A stretch of 64,000 bases of DNA from Oerskovia paurometabola (GTDB taxonomy: Bacteria > Actinomycetota > Actinomycetes > Actinomycetales > Cellulomonadaceae), in the NCBI RefSeq assembly GCF_016907365.1, contig NZ_JAFBBV010000001.1, positions 2,480,001 through 2,544,000 on the forward strand, given 5' to 3'. Below are positions 1 through 8,723 of this stretch, in pieces. Every line of letters starts with the position of its first letter. Position 1 is the first letter of the stretch. Below the pieces are notes generated by a model. That model searched no databases and was not told the DNA's origin. It saw nothing but the letters and a program-made list of their open reading frames with translations. A program made the position numbers and the translations under genes.

Positions 1-32
1 CGTGCACGTGGGTTCGAATCCCATCTCCACCT
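1..32 (+). tRNA. tRNA-Cys, 3' part only
   Basis: The T arm with TTCGAAT loop and a 3' acceptor strand CTCCACC followed by a U discriminator are visible; the anticodon lies outside the window. A U73 discriminator on this acceptor and the position just before tRNA-Val fit the tRNA-Cys of actinobacterial Gly-Cys-Val clusters. Identity is inferred. No CCA is encoded. Confidence 0.7.
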
Positions 33-79
33 CTCAGCACAGCAGTACCCCTTGCGCTGTTCTCTCGCAGACCAGCCCT

Positions 80-154
80 GGGCGATTGGCGCAGCGGTAG
101 CGCGCTTCCCTGACACGGAAGAGGTCACTGGTTCGATCCCAGTATCGCCCACCA
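80..154 (+). tRNA. tRNA-Val (anticodon GAC)
   Basis: Complete cloverleaf: acceptor GGGCGAT pairs with ATCGCCC, the D arm contains GCGCAGCGGTAGCGC, the anticodon stem CTTCC/GGAAG encloses loop CTGACAC (GAC at 112-114), and the T arm has loop TTCGATC. The 3' CCA is encoded at 152-154, unlike the upstream tRNA. Confidence 0.97.
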
Positions 155-160
155 CACGAA

Positions 161-188
161 GGCCGTCCCCCACCGGGACGGCCTTTTT
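161..188 (+). terminator. Intrinsic terminator of the tRNA operon
   Basis: GGCCGTCCC and GGGACGGCC form a 9-bp GC stem with a 5-nt loop, followed by five T residues. It is the only hairpin in the window with a classical T tract. Confidence 0.9.
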
Positions 189-540
189 CATGCCTGGGCC
201 GCCACCGGTGTCGGCCCACCACGGACACCCACCGCTCGTCGCACCCGCCGAGGCCCTGGCCGCGGCCCTGGCCCTGGCCCGCCAGCATCCGAGCCCCGGC
301 CCCTCCCCCGCGCGCAGCACGGCCTCCCGTGGGACGGTGTGACGCGGAGCACACCTGTCGACGACGCCAGGGCACGACTCCAGCACCGAAGCACCGAAGC
401 GCCGAGCGCGGGCCACCCACCGGGAAGGGCACGCTCGGCGATCCACGGCCGCACGTGGGGGCACTGCCTGAGGAAGGACCTTCCTCAGGTCCGGTCGGCA
501 GGGCGTCGCCCGGACGAGTCGAGCTACCGAGGAGCAGAAC
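189..540. other. Intergenic stretch with no convincing gene
   Basis: No frame here has credible protein composition or a start signal. The only structure is the palindrome at 467-489. The stretch separates the tRNA operon from the unknown gene at 541. Confidence 0.6.
467..489. repeat. Perfect 23-bp palindrome, operator-like
   Basis: CCTGAGGAAGG, a single central A, then CCTTCCTCAGG: 11-bp perfect arms. It ends about 50 bp before the GTG of the unknown gene. As RNA it could fold as a 9-bp stem with a GGACC loop. Position suggests an operator or attenuator for that gene; no regulator is identifiable. Confidence 0.55.
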
Positions 541-1521
541 GTGACACCTGACCAGAGCAAGCCCGTCCCGCCGGGATGGGTCGGCGGGTTCGCCGAGTCG
601 GACCCCGCTTTCGCCTACCCCGATCCCGACCTCACGTCGTTGCCGCTGCTCGAGAACATGGCGAACATCGACCTGCTCGATCGCCAGCAGGCGGTCCTGT
701 GGCCCGAGTTCAGCTGGGAGACCGTCCTGGGGACGCCCGACTCCCGCGCGTTCCAGATGTTCGCCCCGGACATCTCGCGGGTCGGGTACACGAGCACGGG
801 ACGGGTGTACTCGGTCATCTGCCCGCAGCAGGGCACGTGCTCGCCGTCGTTCGGGACGCTCAACATCGAGGTCTCCGTGACGGGGCAGCGTGGGTGGGTC
901 GACGAGCCGAGCAGGACGGTCGCGGCCGACCTGACGGTCGAGGGCAAGATCTGGTTCAGCCCGAGCGCCGCGCAGAGCCCCCTCGTCCAGCTCCTGTGGG
1001 ACTTCTTCTCGACGACCGGTCGACCGTTCCCCGCCGACAAGGAGCACGCCATCCGCGTGCCCATCCACCGCCACGGCGAGCCGTCCGAGCCGGTCCTTCC
1101 CGGGCGCTCGGGCCAGACGGACTGGTTCCCGATCCCACCCTTCGCCCAGCACCACGACACGGCCTGGGCCGTCGCGAACCTGGCGGCGGAGATCGCGCCC
1201 GTCGCCCTCACGGGTGACGATCTCGTCGACGACTTCAACGAGCTCGTGATGTACGTGTTCAACCTGTCCTCGGGGAACCTGCTCGCGCCGGGCAACCTGC
1301 TGACGTGGAACGTCTGGTTCACCGAGCCCGCGCTCGTGGACCGCGTCGAGTGGCGTGAGCACGCCGAGAAGTGGCGGACGTCGATCGACGCCTGCCACGG
1401 CCCGGAGGGCAGCCAGCCGCGCTACTTCGACGGCCGGCCGTTCAAGCCCGACCTCGCAGCGGTCGCCTCCGAGCAGACGGCGATCGCCGCGTTCATCGAG
1501 AAGCACGTCCCGGCGACGTGA
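541..1521 (+). CDS. Uncharacterised 326-aa protein
   Basis: I do not recognise this family. It is a soluble-looking protein with no signal peptide or membrane segment, rich in aromatic residues (for example WPEFSW near residue 60 and WNVWF near residue 257). The GTG start is preceded by GAGGAG at a 6-nt spacing, a clear ribosome binding site. It stands alone: a tRNA operon lies upstream and a hairpin (1528-1564) follows. The 23-bp palindrome just upstream may regulate it. Location beside a tRNA gene is compatible with an accessory gene, but composition resembles the neighbours. Confidence 0.8.
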   Translation: MTPDQSKPVPPGWVGGFAESDPAFAYPDPDLTSLPLLENMANIDLLDRQQAVLWPEFSWETVLGTPDSRAFQMFAPDISRVGYTSTGRVYSVICPQQGTCSPSFGTLNIEVSVTGQRGWVDEPSRTVAADLTVEGKIWFSPSAAQSPLVQLLWDFFSTTGRPFPADKEHAIRVPIHRHGEPSEPVLPGRSGQTDWFPIPPFAQHHDTAWAVANLAAEIAPVALTGDDLVDDFNELVMYVFNLSSGNLLAPGNLLTWNVWFTEPALVDRVEWREHAEKWRTSIDACHGPEGSQPRYFDGRPFKPDLAAVASEQTAIAAFIEKHVPAT

Positions 1522-1527
1522 CCCGTG

Positions 1528-1564
1528 CCCCTGGGGCCGTCTTCCCACGGGGCGGCCTCAGGGG
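1528..1564 (+). terminator. Hairpin terminator without T tract
   Basis: CCCCTGGGGCCG pairs with CGGCCTCAGGGG over 12 bp with one G-U pair, just after the stop codon at 1521. No T run follows. Confidence 0.6.
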
Positions 1565-1650
1565 GTGAGGGCCCCGGTGCGTCGTCCAGCCCGACGGCGG
1601 CGCGCTCCAGCCTCTTGAAGGTGCGGCGGGCGGGTCGTAGCGTCGGGAGC

Positions 1651-1974
1651 ATGTGTCGAAACATCACCGCCCTGCGCGGGCTCGAGCCTCCGGCGACCGA
1701 CGAGGAGATCCAGGCTGCGGCCCTCCAGTTCGTCCGCAAGGTCGCCGGTGTCCAGACGGTCAGCACCTCGACCCGGGGCCCGATCGACGTCGCCGTCGCC
1801 GAGATCGCTGCGACCGTCACGAGGCTCCTCGCGGACCTGCCCGAACGTCGCCAGCCGCCGAGCACGGTGCCGCCGCTGCGTCGGGCCGAGGTGCGCGCGC
1901 GGATCGCCGCCCGCGAGGCCGCCGAGGCCGAGCACGAACGCGCGCACGCCCTGGGGCTGGCCCACGAGCACTGA
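1651..1974 (+). CDS. DUF2277 family protein
   Basis: The N-terminus MCRNITALRGLEPPATDEEI followed by a segment like QAAALQFVRKVAGV is the hallmark of DUF2277, a small actinobacterial/proteobacterial family of unknown function. The 107-aa length is usual for the family. The C-terminal third is an Arg/Glu/Ala-rich helix. The ATG is 7 nt after a TAGCGT hexamer (1638-1643), suggesting a leaderless transcript although GGGAG also lies nearby. A longer frame open upstream lacks family conservation, so the ATG at 1651 was chosen. Confidence 0.9.
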   Translation: MCRNITALRGLEPPATDEEIQAAALQFVRKVAGVQTVSTSTRGPIDVAVAEIAATVTRLLADLPERRQPPSTVPPLRRAEVRARIAAREAAEAEHERAHALGLAHEH

Positions 1975-1999
1975 TTCCGTCCGCGCGCCCGGCAGCGTC

Positions 2000-2005
2000 T
2001 AGGCT
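2000..2005 (+). promoter_or_regulatory. -10 hexamer TAGGCT, leaderless type
   Basis: TAGGCT ends 6 nt before the GTG at 2012, so transcription would begin at or next to the start codon. Confidence 0.55.
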
Positions 2006-2011
2006 CGTCGG

Positions 2012-2314
2012 GTGGACTCCCGCGTCAACGAACCCGTCACCGCCGAGCCGGTCAGCGCCTCGATGCGCCGCGCCAAGGCCGAGGCGCGCACGTCGCACGT
2101 CACCATCGGCCAGGTCGGCCGCACGGCCGAGGGGCGTGTCACGATCGACTGCTCGTGCGGGATGCAGCTCACGAACGGCCCGGACTGGTCGCTCGACGAG
2201 CACATCCGGCTCCACCGCGCGGAGGCGCGCTACGTCGCGCTGAGCAAGGTCGCCCCCGCGGGCATGCCGCGTCTCGTCGCCGTCGACCGGGACCGGCTGC
2301 CCACGCTCGACTGA
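2012..2314 (+). CDS. Small protein with a putative CxC...HxxxxH zinc site
   Basis: A 100-aa protein, family not recognised. Around residues 48-70 it has CSCG, then DEHIRLH, an arrangement that could bind zinc like a C2H2-type finger. The N-terminal 35 residues are Ser/Ala/Glu-rich. Start GTG is supported by the adjacent -10-like TAGGCT. It is a single gene between DUF2277 and a convergent small gene. A nucleic-acid or protein-binding role is plausible but unproven. Confidence 0.7.
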   Translation: MDSRVNEPVTAEPVSASMRRAKAEARTSHVTIGQVGRTAEGRVTIDCSCGMQLTNGPDWSLDEHIRLHRAEARYVALSKVAPAGMPRLVAVDRDRLPTLD

Positions 2315-2396
2315 CGGCCGCTCCCCCGCGTCGCGCGCGCGTCTCGTCGGCAATGCCTCACAGGCCGGCGGACCCAGGAGACCAGGCCTCGACGGG

Positions 2397-2630
2397 TCAG
2401 AGCTCGTCGGGGTCGTCCCAGGACCGTCCGCTCGACATGCCGTCGCTCGGCTGCCGTTCCGCCTCGGAGAGCGAGTGCGGGGCCTTCGAGGCGTCCCCGC
2501 CCTCGCGGACGTCGGCGTCCGCCTCGTCCTCGAGCCGGAAGCGGGTGCGGGGAGAGATGCGTGCGGACGAGACGTCGCTCTCGTTCAGGTCGACCGCGTC
2601 GGACGTGCGGTGCTCGCTCGTGCTGCTCAT
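2397..2630 (-). CDS. Small acidic hypothetical protein (77 aa)
   Basis: Highly charged, Ser/Asp/Glu-rich and probably disordered; it ends in WDDPDEL. Its ATG directly follows GGAGGT, with TAGACC a few bases further upstream. No domain is recognised. It is convergent with the gene ending at 2314 and divergent from the SulP gene. Confidence 0.55.
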   Translation of the reverse strand: MSSTSEHRTSDAVDLNESDVSSARISPRTRFRLEDEADADVREGGDASKAPHSLSEAERQPSDGMSSGRSWDDPDEL

Positions 2631-2761
2631 ACCTCCGGTCTAGCAGGTCCGGCGGCCCGTTGCACGATCCCGCGCCGATGCCGGGCCGGCCTCGGGCCGT
2701 CCAGGCCGAGGCGGTGAGCCGCCTGTCTGCCGGGCTCCCGTGAATCGTCCCGCGCTTGGCA

Positions 2762-2772
2762 CACTATTAGTG
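2762..2772. promoter_or_regulatory. AT-rich palindrome CACTATTAGTG
   Basis: Perfect 11-bp palindrome inside a conspicuously AT-rich patch of otherwise GC-rich sequence, in the 288-bp gap between the divergent small gene (ATG 2630) and the SulP gene (ATG 2919). A TTGGCA -35-like box abuts it. Possible operator; no regulator known. Confidence 0.35.
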
Positions 2773-2906
2773 AACGGTGAGGTTCCCCCGCCGGACCGGT
2801 CCCCCAGGAAACCCGGCGCCCGTCCCACCAGGCCTCACGCAGCCCGACGACGGCGAGCGACGTCGTCGGGCACGGGCGCCGAGGCGCGCTTCCCCGCGTC
2901 GCGGGC

Positions 2907-2912
2907 GATACT
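2907..2912 (+). promoter_or_regulatory. -10 hexamer GATACT, leaderless type
   Basis: GATACT ends 6 nt before the ATG at 2919; no purine-rich Shine-Dalgarno sequence is present. Confidence 0.5.
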
Positions 2913-2918
2913 CGGGCC

Positions 2919-4676
2919 ATGACGGAGCCCGCACGGTCGCGCTCGTTCCCCGGCCTCTTCCCCACGCTGCGCGGCTACCACCTCGCCTGGCTGCGCACCG
3001 ACGTCCTGGCCGGCCTGACCGCCGGGGCCGTGGTCGTGCCCCAGGCCATGGCCTACGCGACGATCGCGGACCTCCCCGTCCAGTACGGCCTCTACACGTG
3101 CATGCTGCCGATGGTCGTCTACGCCGCGCTCGGCGGGTCCCGCGCCCTGAGCATGTCGACGACCTCGACCATCGCGACCCTCGTGGCGACGTCGCTCGTC
3201 GGACTCTCGACGGTCAGCGGGGGCGGCGACTCCGAGGTGCGGATCCGCGCCCTGGCCACCCTGACCGTGCTGGTCGGGGCGATCCTGCTCGCCGCGCGCC
3301 TGCTGCGGCTCGGGTCCCTCGTCGAGAACATCAGCCATGCGACGCTCACGGGCATCAAGGCGAGCGTCGGCCTGACCGTCGCCGTGGGGCAGGTCCCCAA
3401 GCTGCTCGGCGCCGACGAGACGCTCCACGGGCACGGCTTCCTGCCCGAGGTCCGCGCGGCGGCCCACGCGCTCTCGGACGTCAACGGCACGACCGTGCTC
3501 CTCTCGCTCGTCTCGCTCGCCGCGCTCGTGGGCATCGGCCGGGCCTGGCCCCGCCTGCCCGCTCCCCTCCTGGTGGTGGTCGGCGGGATCCTCGCCTCGG
3601 CGTTCGGCGGCATCACCGAACGCGGCGTGTCCCTCGTCTCGCCCATCCCCGCCGGGCTGCCCGCGGTCGTCGTGCCCCGCCTCGGCGACGTTCCCCATCT
3701 GCTGCCCGCCGCCGCGGCCATCGCGATCATGGCGTTCCTCGAGTCGGTGGCCGTCGCGCGCGAGGTCCGCAACCGCAAGGAGGCACGGGTCGACCCCGAC
3801 CAGGAGCTCCTCGCGGTCGGGGCCGCGAGCCTCGTGGGCGGGTTCACGGCGGTCATCCCCGCAGCCGGCGGGTTCAGCCAGTCGGCCGTCGCCCAACGCG
3901 CCGGGGCGCGCAGCCAGCTCGTGAGCGTCGTGACCGCGCTGCTCGCGGTCCTCGTGGCGCTGTTCCTCGCTCCCGTCCTGGACCACATGCCGGAGGCGAC
4001 CCTCGGCGCCGTCGTGCTCGTGGCCACGCTCGGCCTCGTCGACGTCCGCGAGTTCCGCGCCCTGACCCGGTTCGACGTCTCCGAGCTGTGGATCGCCGTC
4101 GCGACCACGCTCGTCGGACTCGTCTCGGGCCTGCTGGCCGGCGTCGCCGCCGGGGTGCTCCTGACCCTGTTCATCGTGCTGCGCGACCTCGACCGCCCCC
4201 AGGTCGAGGTGCTGACGCGCGGTCCGGGCGGCTGGCACGTGACGACCGAGGCCGACCCCTCGGTGCCGGCCGGGCCCACGGCACCGACCGGCAGCCCGGC
4301 GACCGGCGACCCCCTCGTGCTGCGCCTGCGGTCGATGCTCTACACGGCCAACGTCCGCCCGACCCTCGAGCGCGTCCTCGCGCTCGTCCAGGCCGCGAGC
4401 GCCCGGACCGTCGTCCTCGACGCGAGCGCGATGGACTGGGTGTCCTCGACCGTCGTCGACGAGCTCGAGGGGCTCGACGACGAGCTCGCCGCGCACGACT
4501 GCCGCCTGGTCCTCGCGGAGGTCGACCCGGCGCTCGTCGGGCGGCTGCGCAGCTCCGACTGGTTCCGGGAGACCGAGGCGCAGGGGCGTGTGGTGCGCAC
4601 GGTCGAGGACGCGGTCGCGCCGCCGGCAGCCCCGGGCAGTCCGCCTGTTCCTCCCGGTTCGTCCGCCGGGGCGTGA
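2919..4676 (+). CDS. SulP family anion transporter with STAS domain
   Basis: A membrane permease of 585 aa. The N-terminal sulfate-transporter core has the SulP signature around residues 30-60 (VVPQAMAYATIADLPVQYGL) and about 10-12 hydrophobic segments to residue ~430. A C-terminal STAS domain covers roughly residues 455-560 (LRSMLYTANVRPTLER; VVLDASAMDWVSSTV). The family moves sulfate, bicarbonate or dicarboxylates; substrate cannot be told from sequence. No sulfate assimilation or carbonic anhydrase gene adjoins. The tail is Pro/Ala-rich. Confidence 0.93.
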   Translation: MTEPARSRSFPGLFPTLRGYHLAWLRTDVLAGLTAGAVVVPQAMAYATIADLPVQYGLYTCMLPMVVYAALGGSRALSMSTTSTIATLVATSLVGLSTVSGGGDSEVRIRALATLTVLVGAILLAARLLRLGSLVENISHATLTGIKASVGLTVAVGQVPKLLGADETLHGHGFLPEVRAAAHALSDVNGTTVLLSLVSLAALVGIGRAWPRLPAPLLVVVGGILASAFGGITERGVSLVSPIPAGLPAVVVPRLGDVPHLLPAAAAIAIMAFLESVAVAREVRNRKEARVDPDQELLAVGAASLVGGFTAVIPAAGGFSQSAVAQRAGARSQLVSVVTALLAVLVALFLAPVLDHMPEATLGAVVLVATLGLVDVREFRALTRFDVSELWIAVATTLVGLVSGLLAGVAAGVLLTLFIVLRDLDRPQVEVLTRGPGGWHVTTEADPSVPAGPTAPTGSPATGDPLVLRLRSMLYTANVRPTLERVLALVQAASARTVVLDASAMDWVSSTVVDELEGLDDELAAHDCRLVLAEVDPALVGRLRSSDWFRETEAQGRVVRTVEDAVAPPAAPGSPPVPPGSSAGA

Positions 4677-4742
4677 GCCGCCGCACACCCGCGGGAGCGT
4701 GCCGTGGGCGACAACACGCCCGCGGGATGAAAAGGTCGACCC

Positions 4743-7013
4743 ATGCAGACCTGGCCAGGGCGACCGTATCCGTTGGGCGCGACCTTCGACGGGACGGGCA
4801 CCAACTTCGCGCTCTTCTCCGAGGTCGCCGAGAGAGTCGAGCTGTGCCTGATCGGCGACGAGACCGACGCCGAGGGGCGCCCGCTGGAGACGCGCGTCGT
4901 CCTCGAGGACGTCGACGCGCACGTCTGGCACGTGTACCTGCCCGGGCTCGGCCCGGGCACCCGGTACGGCTACCGCGTCCACGGCCCGTACGACCCTGCG
5001 TCGGGCCTGCGGTGCAACCCGTCGAAGCTCCTCGTCGATCCCTACGCCAAGGCGATCGACGGGCAGGTCGACGGCGACGAGTCGCTGTTCTCGTACCGCT
5101 TCGGCGAGGTGCCGGACGGCGCCGCGGCCTCGGGCGGTCCGCTCTCCCCGGACGCGGCGACGGACGAGCCGGACGAGCCGGACACGGCCGCGCCTCCCAC
5201 CCCGTCGGCGGCCTCGGACCCCGCGGTCCCGACCAACACCGAGGACTCGCTGGGCCACACCATGCTCTCGGTCGTGGTGAACCCGTTCTTCGACTGGGGC
5301 CACGACCGTCCGCCCCAGCACGACTACCACGACTCGGTCATCTACGAGGCGCACGTGCGGGGCATGACGATGCGCCACCCCGACGTGCCCGACGAGCTCC
5401 GCGGCACGTACGCGGGCATGGCGCACCCGGCCGTGATCGAGCACCTCACGGCGCTCGGGGTCACGGCGGTCGAGCTCATGCCCGTGCACCAGTTCGTGAA
5501 CGACCCGGGGCTCGTCGCCAAGGGCCTGTCGAACTACTGGGGCTACAACACCATCGGGTTCTTCGCGCCCCACAACGGCTACACGGCCTACGGCACGCGC
5601 GGCCAGCAGGTCATGGAGTTCAAGGCCATGGTCAAGGCGCTCCACGAGGCCGACATCGAGGTGATCCTCGACGTGGTCTACAACCACACGGCCGAGGGCA
5701 ACCACCTGGGGCCCACGCTGTCCTTCCGCGGGATCGACAATGCGGCCTACTACCGGCTGGTCGACGGCGACGAGGCCCACTACTTCGACACGACCGGCAC
5801 GGGCAACTCGCTGCTCATGCGCTCGCCCCACGTGCTCCAGCTCATCATGGACTCGCTGCGCTACTGGGTCACCGAGATGCACGTCGACGGGTTCCGGTTC
5901 GACCTCGCGGCGACCCTGGCCAGGCAGTTCCACGAGGTGGACCGGCTCTCGGCGTTCTTCGACATCGTCCAGCAGGACCCGGTCGTGTCCCAGGTCAAGC
6001 TCATCGCCGAGCCCTGGGACCTGGGTGACGGCGGCTACCAGGTGGGCGGCTTCCCTCCCCTGTGGACCGAGTGGAACGGGCGGTACCGCGACACCGTGCG
6101 CGACTTCTGGCGCGGCGAGCCCGCGATGCTACCAGAGTTCGCGAGCCGCCTCACGGGCTCCTCCGACCTGTACGAGCACACGGGCCGCAAGCCCATCGCG
6201 TCGATCAACTTCGTCACGGCCCACGACGGCTTCACGCTGACCGACCTGGTCTCCTACGACGAGAAGCACAACGAGGCCAACGGCGAGGGCGGGGCCGACG
6301 GAGAGAACCACAACCGGTCGTGGAACTGCGGCGTCGAGGGCCCCACCGACGACCCCGAGGTCCGCGCGCTGCGGGCGCGCCAGCGGCGGAACTTCCTCGC
6401 GACGCTGCTCCTGTCCCAAGGGGTCCCCATGCTCTCGCACGGGGACGAGATCGGGCGCACGCAGCACGGCAACAACAACGGCTACTGCCAGGACAACGAG
6501 ATCACCTGGATGGACTGGGGCGGCCCGGACGGGCTCGACGACGAGCGCGGCGACCTCCTGGCCTTCGCCCGTCGCATGGTCGGGATCCGGCGGGCGCATC
6601 CCCTGCTCCACCGCCGCCGCTTCTTCCAGGGCCCGGCCGGCACGCCCGACGGCGAGATCCCGGACATCGACTGGTTCGACATCTCGGGCAGCCGCATGGA
6701 CACGACCGACTGGAACCAGGGGTACGCACGGTCCGTCATGGTCTTCCTGGGCGGGGACGACCTGCCCGAGCGCGACCGGCGCGGCGAGCCCATCGTCGAC
6801 GACTCGTTCCTGCTGCTGCTCAACGCCTCGGACTCCCCGCTCGACTTCACGCTGCCCGATGCGGCGTACGGCGCGTCGTGGCGCACGCTCGTGCGCACCG
6901 AGTCCCCGGGCGAGCCCGAGCCGTCCGTGCACGCCGCCCGCGACCGGATCACGGTCGCGTCGTTCGCGACGGTCCTGCTGGTCCGGGAGGCCCGCGAGGT
7001 GCACGCCGCATGA
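4743..7013 (+). CDS. glgX: Glycogen debranching enzyme GlgX (GH13 isoamylase type)
   Basis: Hydrolyses alpha-1,6 branch points of phosphorylase-trimmed glycogen. An N-terminal CBM48 (residues ~1-110) precedes the GH13 barrel. Catalytic regions are intact: DVVYNH near 310, the nucleophile Asp in GFRFDLA near 386, acid Glu in LIAEPWD near 423, and the third Asp in TAHDGFTL near 496. At 756 aa it is slightly long because a Pro/Asp/Ala-rich insert of about 45 residues interrupts residues ~125-170. The stop overlaps the ATG of the next gene (ATGA), indicating translational coupling. Confidence 0.95.
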   Translation: MQTWPGRPYPLGATFDGTGTNFALFSEVAERVELCLIGDETDAEGRPLETRVVLEDVDAHVWHVYLPGLGPGTRYGYRVHGPYDPASGLRCNPSKLLVDPYAKAIDGQVDGDESLFSYRFGEVPDGAAASGGPLSPDAATDEPDEPDTAAPPTPSAASDPAVPTNTEDSLGHTMLSVVVNPFFDWGHDRPPQHDYHDSVIYEAHVRGMTMRHPDVPDELRGTYAGMAHPAVIEHLTALGVTAVELMPVHQFVNDPGLVAKGLSNYWGYNTIGFFAPHNGYTAYGTRGQQVMEFKAMVKALHEADIEVILDVVYNHTAEGNHLGPTLSFRGIDNAAYYRLVDGDEAHYFDTTGTGNSLLMRSPHVLQLIMDSLRYWVTEMHVDGFRFDLAATLARQFHEVDRLSAFFDIVQQDPVVSQVKLIAEPWDLGDGGYQVGGFPPLWTEWNGRYRDTVRDFWRGEPAMLPEFASRLTGSSDLYEHTGRKPIASINFVTAHDGFTLTDLVSYDEKHNEANGEGGADGENHNRSWNCGVEGPTDDPEVRALRARQRRNFLATLLLSQGVPMLSHGDEIGRTQHGNNNGYCQDNEITWMDWGGPDGLDDERGDLLAFARRMVGIRRAHPLLHRRRFFQGPAGTPDGEIPDIDWFDISGSRMDTTDWNQGYARSVMVFLGGDDLPERDRRGEPIVDDSFLLLLNASDSPLDFTLPDAAYGASWRTLVRTESPGEPEPSVHAARDRITVASFATVLLVREAREVHAA

Positions 7014-8710
7014 CGTCGCGCTACCGCAACATCACCAAGCCGCCCGACCCACCGCCGACGCTCACGGTCCCGGGGCCACGCCCCGTCGTGTGGGCCCCGC
7101 AGGCGCGCACGCTCGAGGTGGTCCTCCCGCTCGCGGGCGGGGTCACCCCCGACGACCAGGACCCCACGGGCACCCGGAGCGAACGGCGCCCCCTGCGCCT
7201 GGTCGGGATGGACCTCCCGGGCTGGTGGAGCGCCGACGACGACCTGGCCCCCGGCACCGACTACGCCTTCTCGGTCGACGGCAGCCGCCCCCTGCCGGAC
7301 CCCCGCAGCCCCCGTCAGCCGCACGGCCTGCTGGGCTGGAGCCGCTCGTTCGACCCGACCTTCGCCTGGACCGACGACAGGTGGGCCGGGCCGTCGGCCC
7401 AGGGCGCGGTCCTCGAGATCGACGTCGGGACGTTCACGCCCGAGGGCACGCTGGACGCCGCCGCCGACCGGTTCGACGAGCTCGTCGACCTGGGCGTCGC
7501 GGTGGTCGAGCTGCACACGATCGGTTCGGTGGCGGGGGTCGTGTGCCCGCACCTGTACACGGTGTGCGAGGAGTTCGGGGGACCTCGGGCGCTCCAGCGC
7601 TTCGTCGACGCCGCCCACGCCCGCGGGCTCGGCGTCTCCCTCGGCGTGGCCTACCACCGTGCCGCGCCGGGAGCGGTCTTCCTCCAGTCGTTCGCGCCCT
7701 ACCTGTCGCCCCAGCGGACGCGGCTGCGGCCGACGCTGACCAGATACCTCACGGGCCCGCCGGTCCCCGACGAGCCCGTGCCGCCGCCGGCCGACCTGCC
7801 GAGCGGGCGCAGGATCAACCTCGACCGCGCGGGCAGCCGCGAGGTCCACGACTGGATCACGTCGAGCGCCCGGCGGTGGTTCGACGACTTCCACGTCGAC
7901 GTGCTGCGCATCGCCCGGGTCCAGGACCTCGCGGACGCCTCTCCCGTGCACGTCCTCGTCGAGGTCGCACGCACGGCCGACGCGGCGACGACGGCCCACC
8001 AGCGACCGGTCCGGCTCGTGGGCGAGTGCGACACGAGGGACCCGCGCCTGCTCGTCCCCGCCGAGCAGGGCGGCCGTGGTCTGAGCCAGGTGTGGGTCCA
8101 CGAGGTCGAGGACGCGTTCCACGAGCTGCTCGTGCGCGCCCGCGAGACCGACCCGACGTGGTTCGGCTCCCTCAGCAGGCTCCTGACCGTCCCGGACGCC
8201 GAACGCATCATGGTCGGGCTCGCCCCTCCGGCCTGCACGGCCGCAGGGCACGAGGGTGACCACGGCACCACCGGCACCGGCGCCGCCAGCGCCGACGACG
8301 ACGCCCGCGCCCTCGCCGCGGCGCTCGTCCTCGCCTCGGCGTTCGTCCCGCGTCTGGTGCTCCCCGTCTCGGCCCGCCTGCACGCGTGGTGGAGAACGCT
8401 GCTGGCGCTGCGCCGTGCGGTCCCCGACGACACGCCCCGCCTGGTGCACCGCGGCCCGAGCGGGGTCGTCCTGGTCCAGCGGGGCAAGCTGGTGACGGCG
8501 GTCAACATCGGGTCGCAGCCGCGCACCACGCTCCTGCCCGCCTCGCGCCGCGCGTGGCACGTGACCGCGCAGTGGCCTCCTCCCGACGAGGGGGCGCGAG
8601 CCGTCCGTCCGGCCGGCGCGTTCCCCGGCCCGGCCTCTCCCCCGGTCGCAGCGAGCGGGTCCTCGGTGCACCTCGGCGCCCGTTCGGCTGTCGTCCTCAC
8701 GTCACGCTGA
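7010..8710 (+). CDS. Degenerate TreZ-like (maltooligosyltrehalose trehalohydrolase) protein, probable pseudoenzyme
   Basis: TreZ releases trehalose from maltooligosyltrehalose. This 566-aa protein keeps TreZ landmarks: an N-terminal E-set-like domain ([15 protein letters not shown]), [20 protein letters not shown] near 140, [20 protein letters not shown] near 200, and C-terminal beta domain. Key positions are changed. The nucleophile Asp of the GLRLDAVH motif is Ala302 (VLRIARVQ), VVYNH is VAYHR, and the NHDQxGN region with the third Asp is replaced (near [11 protein letters not shown]). Only the acid Glu (E339, LVGECD) remains. The frame is intact over its full length, so it is maintained. 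No treY or active treZ is nearby. It overlaps glgX by ATGA. Confidence 0.8.
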   Translation: MTSRYRNITKPPDPPPTLTVPGPRPVVWAPQARTLEVVLPLAGGVTPDDQDPTGTRSERRPLRLVGMDLPGWWSADDDLAPGTDYAFSVDGSRPLPDPRSPRQPHGLLGWSRSFDPTFAWTDDRWAGPSAQGAVLEIDVGTFTPEGTLDAAADRFDELVDLGVAVVELHTIGSVAGVVCPHLYTVCEEFGGPRALQRFVDAAHARGLGVSLGVAYHRAAPGAVFLQSFAPYLSPQRTRLRPTLTRYLTGPPVPDEPVPPPADLPSGRRINLDRAGSREVHDWITSSARRWFDDFHVDVLRIARVQDLADASPVHVLVEVARTADAATTAHQRPVRLVGECDTRDPRLLVPAEQGGRGLSQVWVHEVEDAFHELLVRARETDPTWFGSLSRLLTVPDAERIMVGLAPPACTAAGHEGDHGTTGTGAASADDDARALAAALVLASAFVPRLVLPVSARLHAWWRTLLALRRAVPDDTPRLVHRGPSGVVLVQRGKLVTAVNIGSQPRTTLLPASRRAWHVTAQWPPPDEGARAVRPAGAFPGPASPPVAASGSSVHLGARSAVVLTSR

Positions 8711-8711
8711 C

Positions 8712-8717
8712 TAGTCT
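8712..8717 (+). promoter_or_regulatory. -10 hexamer TAGTCT, leaderless type
   Basis: Ends 6 nt before the ATG at 8724, overlapping the end of the preceding gene's stop region. Confidence 0.55.
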
Positions 8718-8723
8718 CGCCGG

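Noticed and set aside
2740..2922. Small 60-codon frame before the SulP gene
   Set aside because: Arg/Pro-rich, no family, and it overlaps the likely promoter and start of the transporter.
2835..5933. Very long open frame antisense to the SulP and glgX genes
   Set aside because: High-GC codon bias keeps the antisense frame open. Its translation is Arg/Gly/Asp-rich without domains, while the plus-strand genes have clear motifs.
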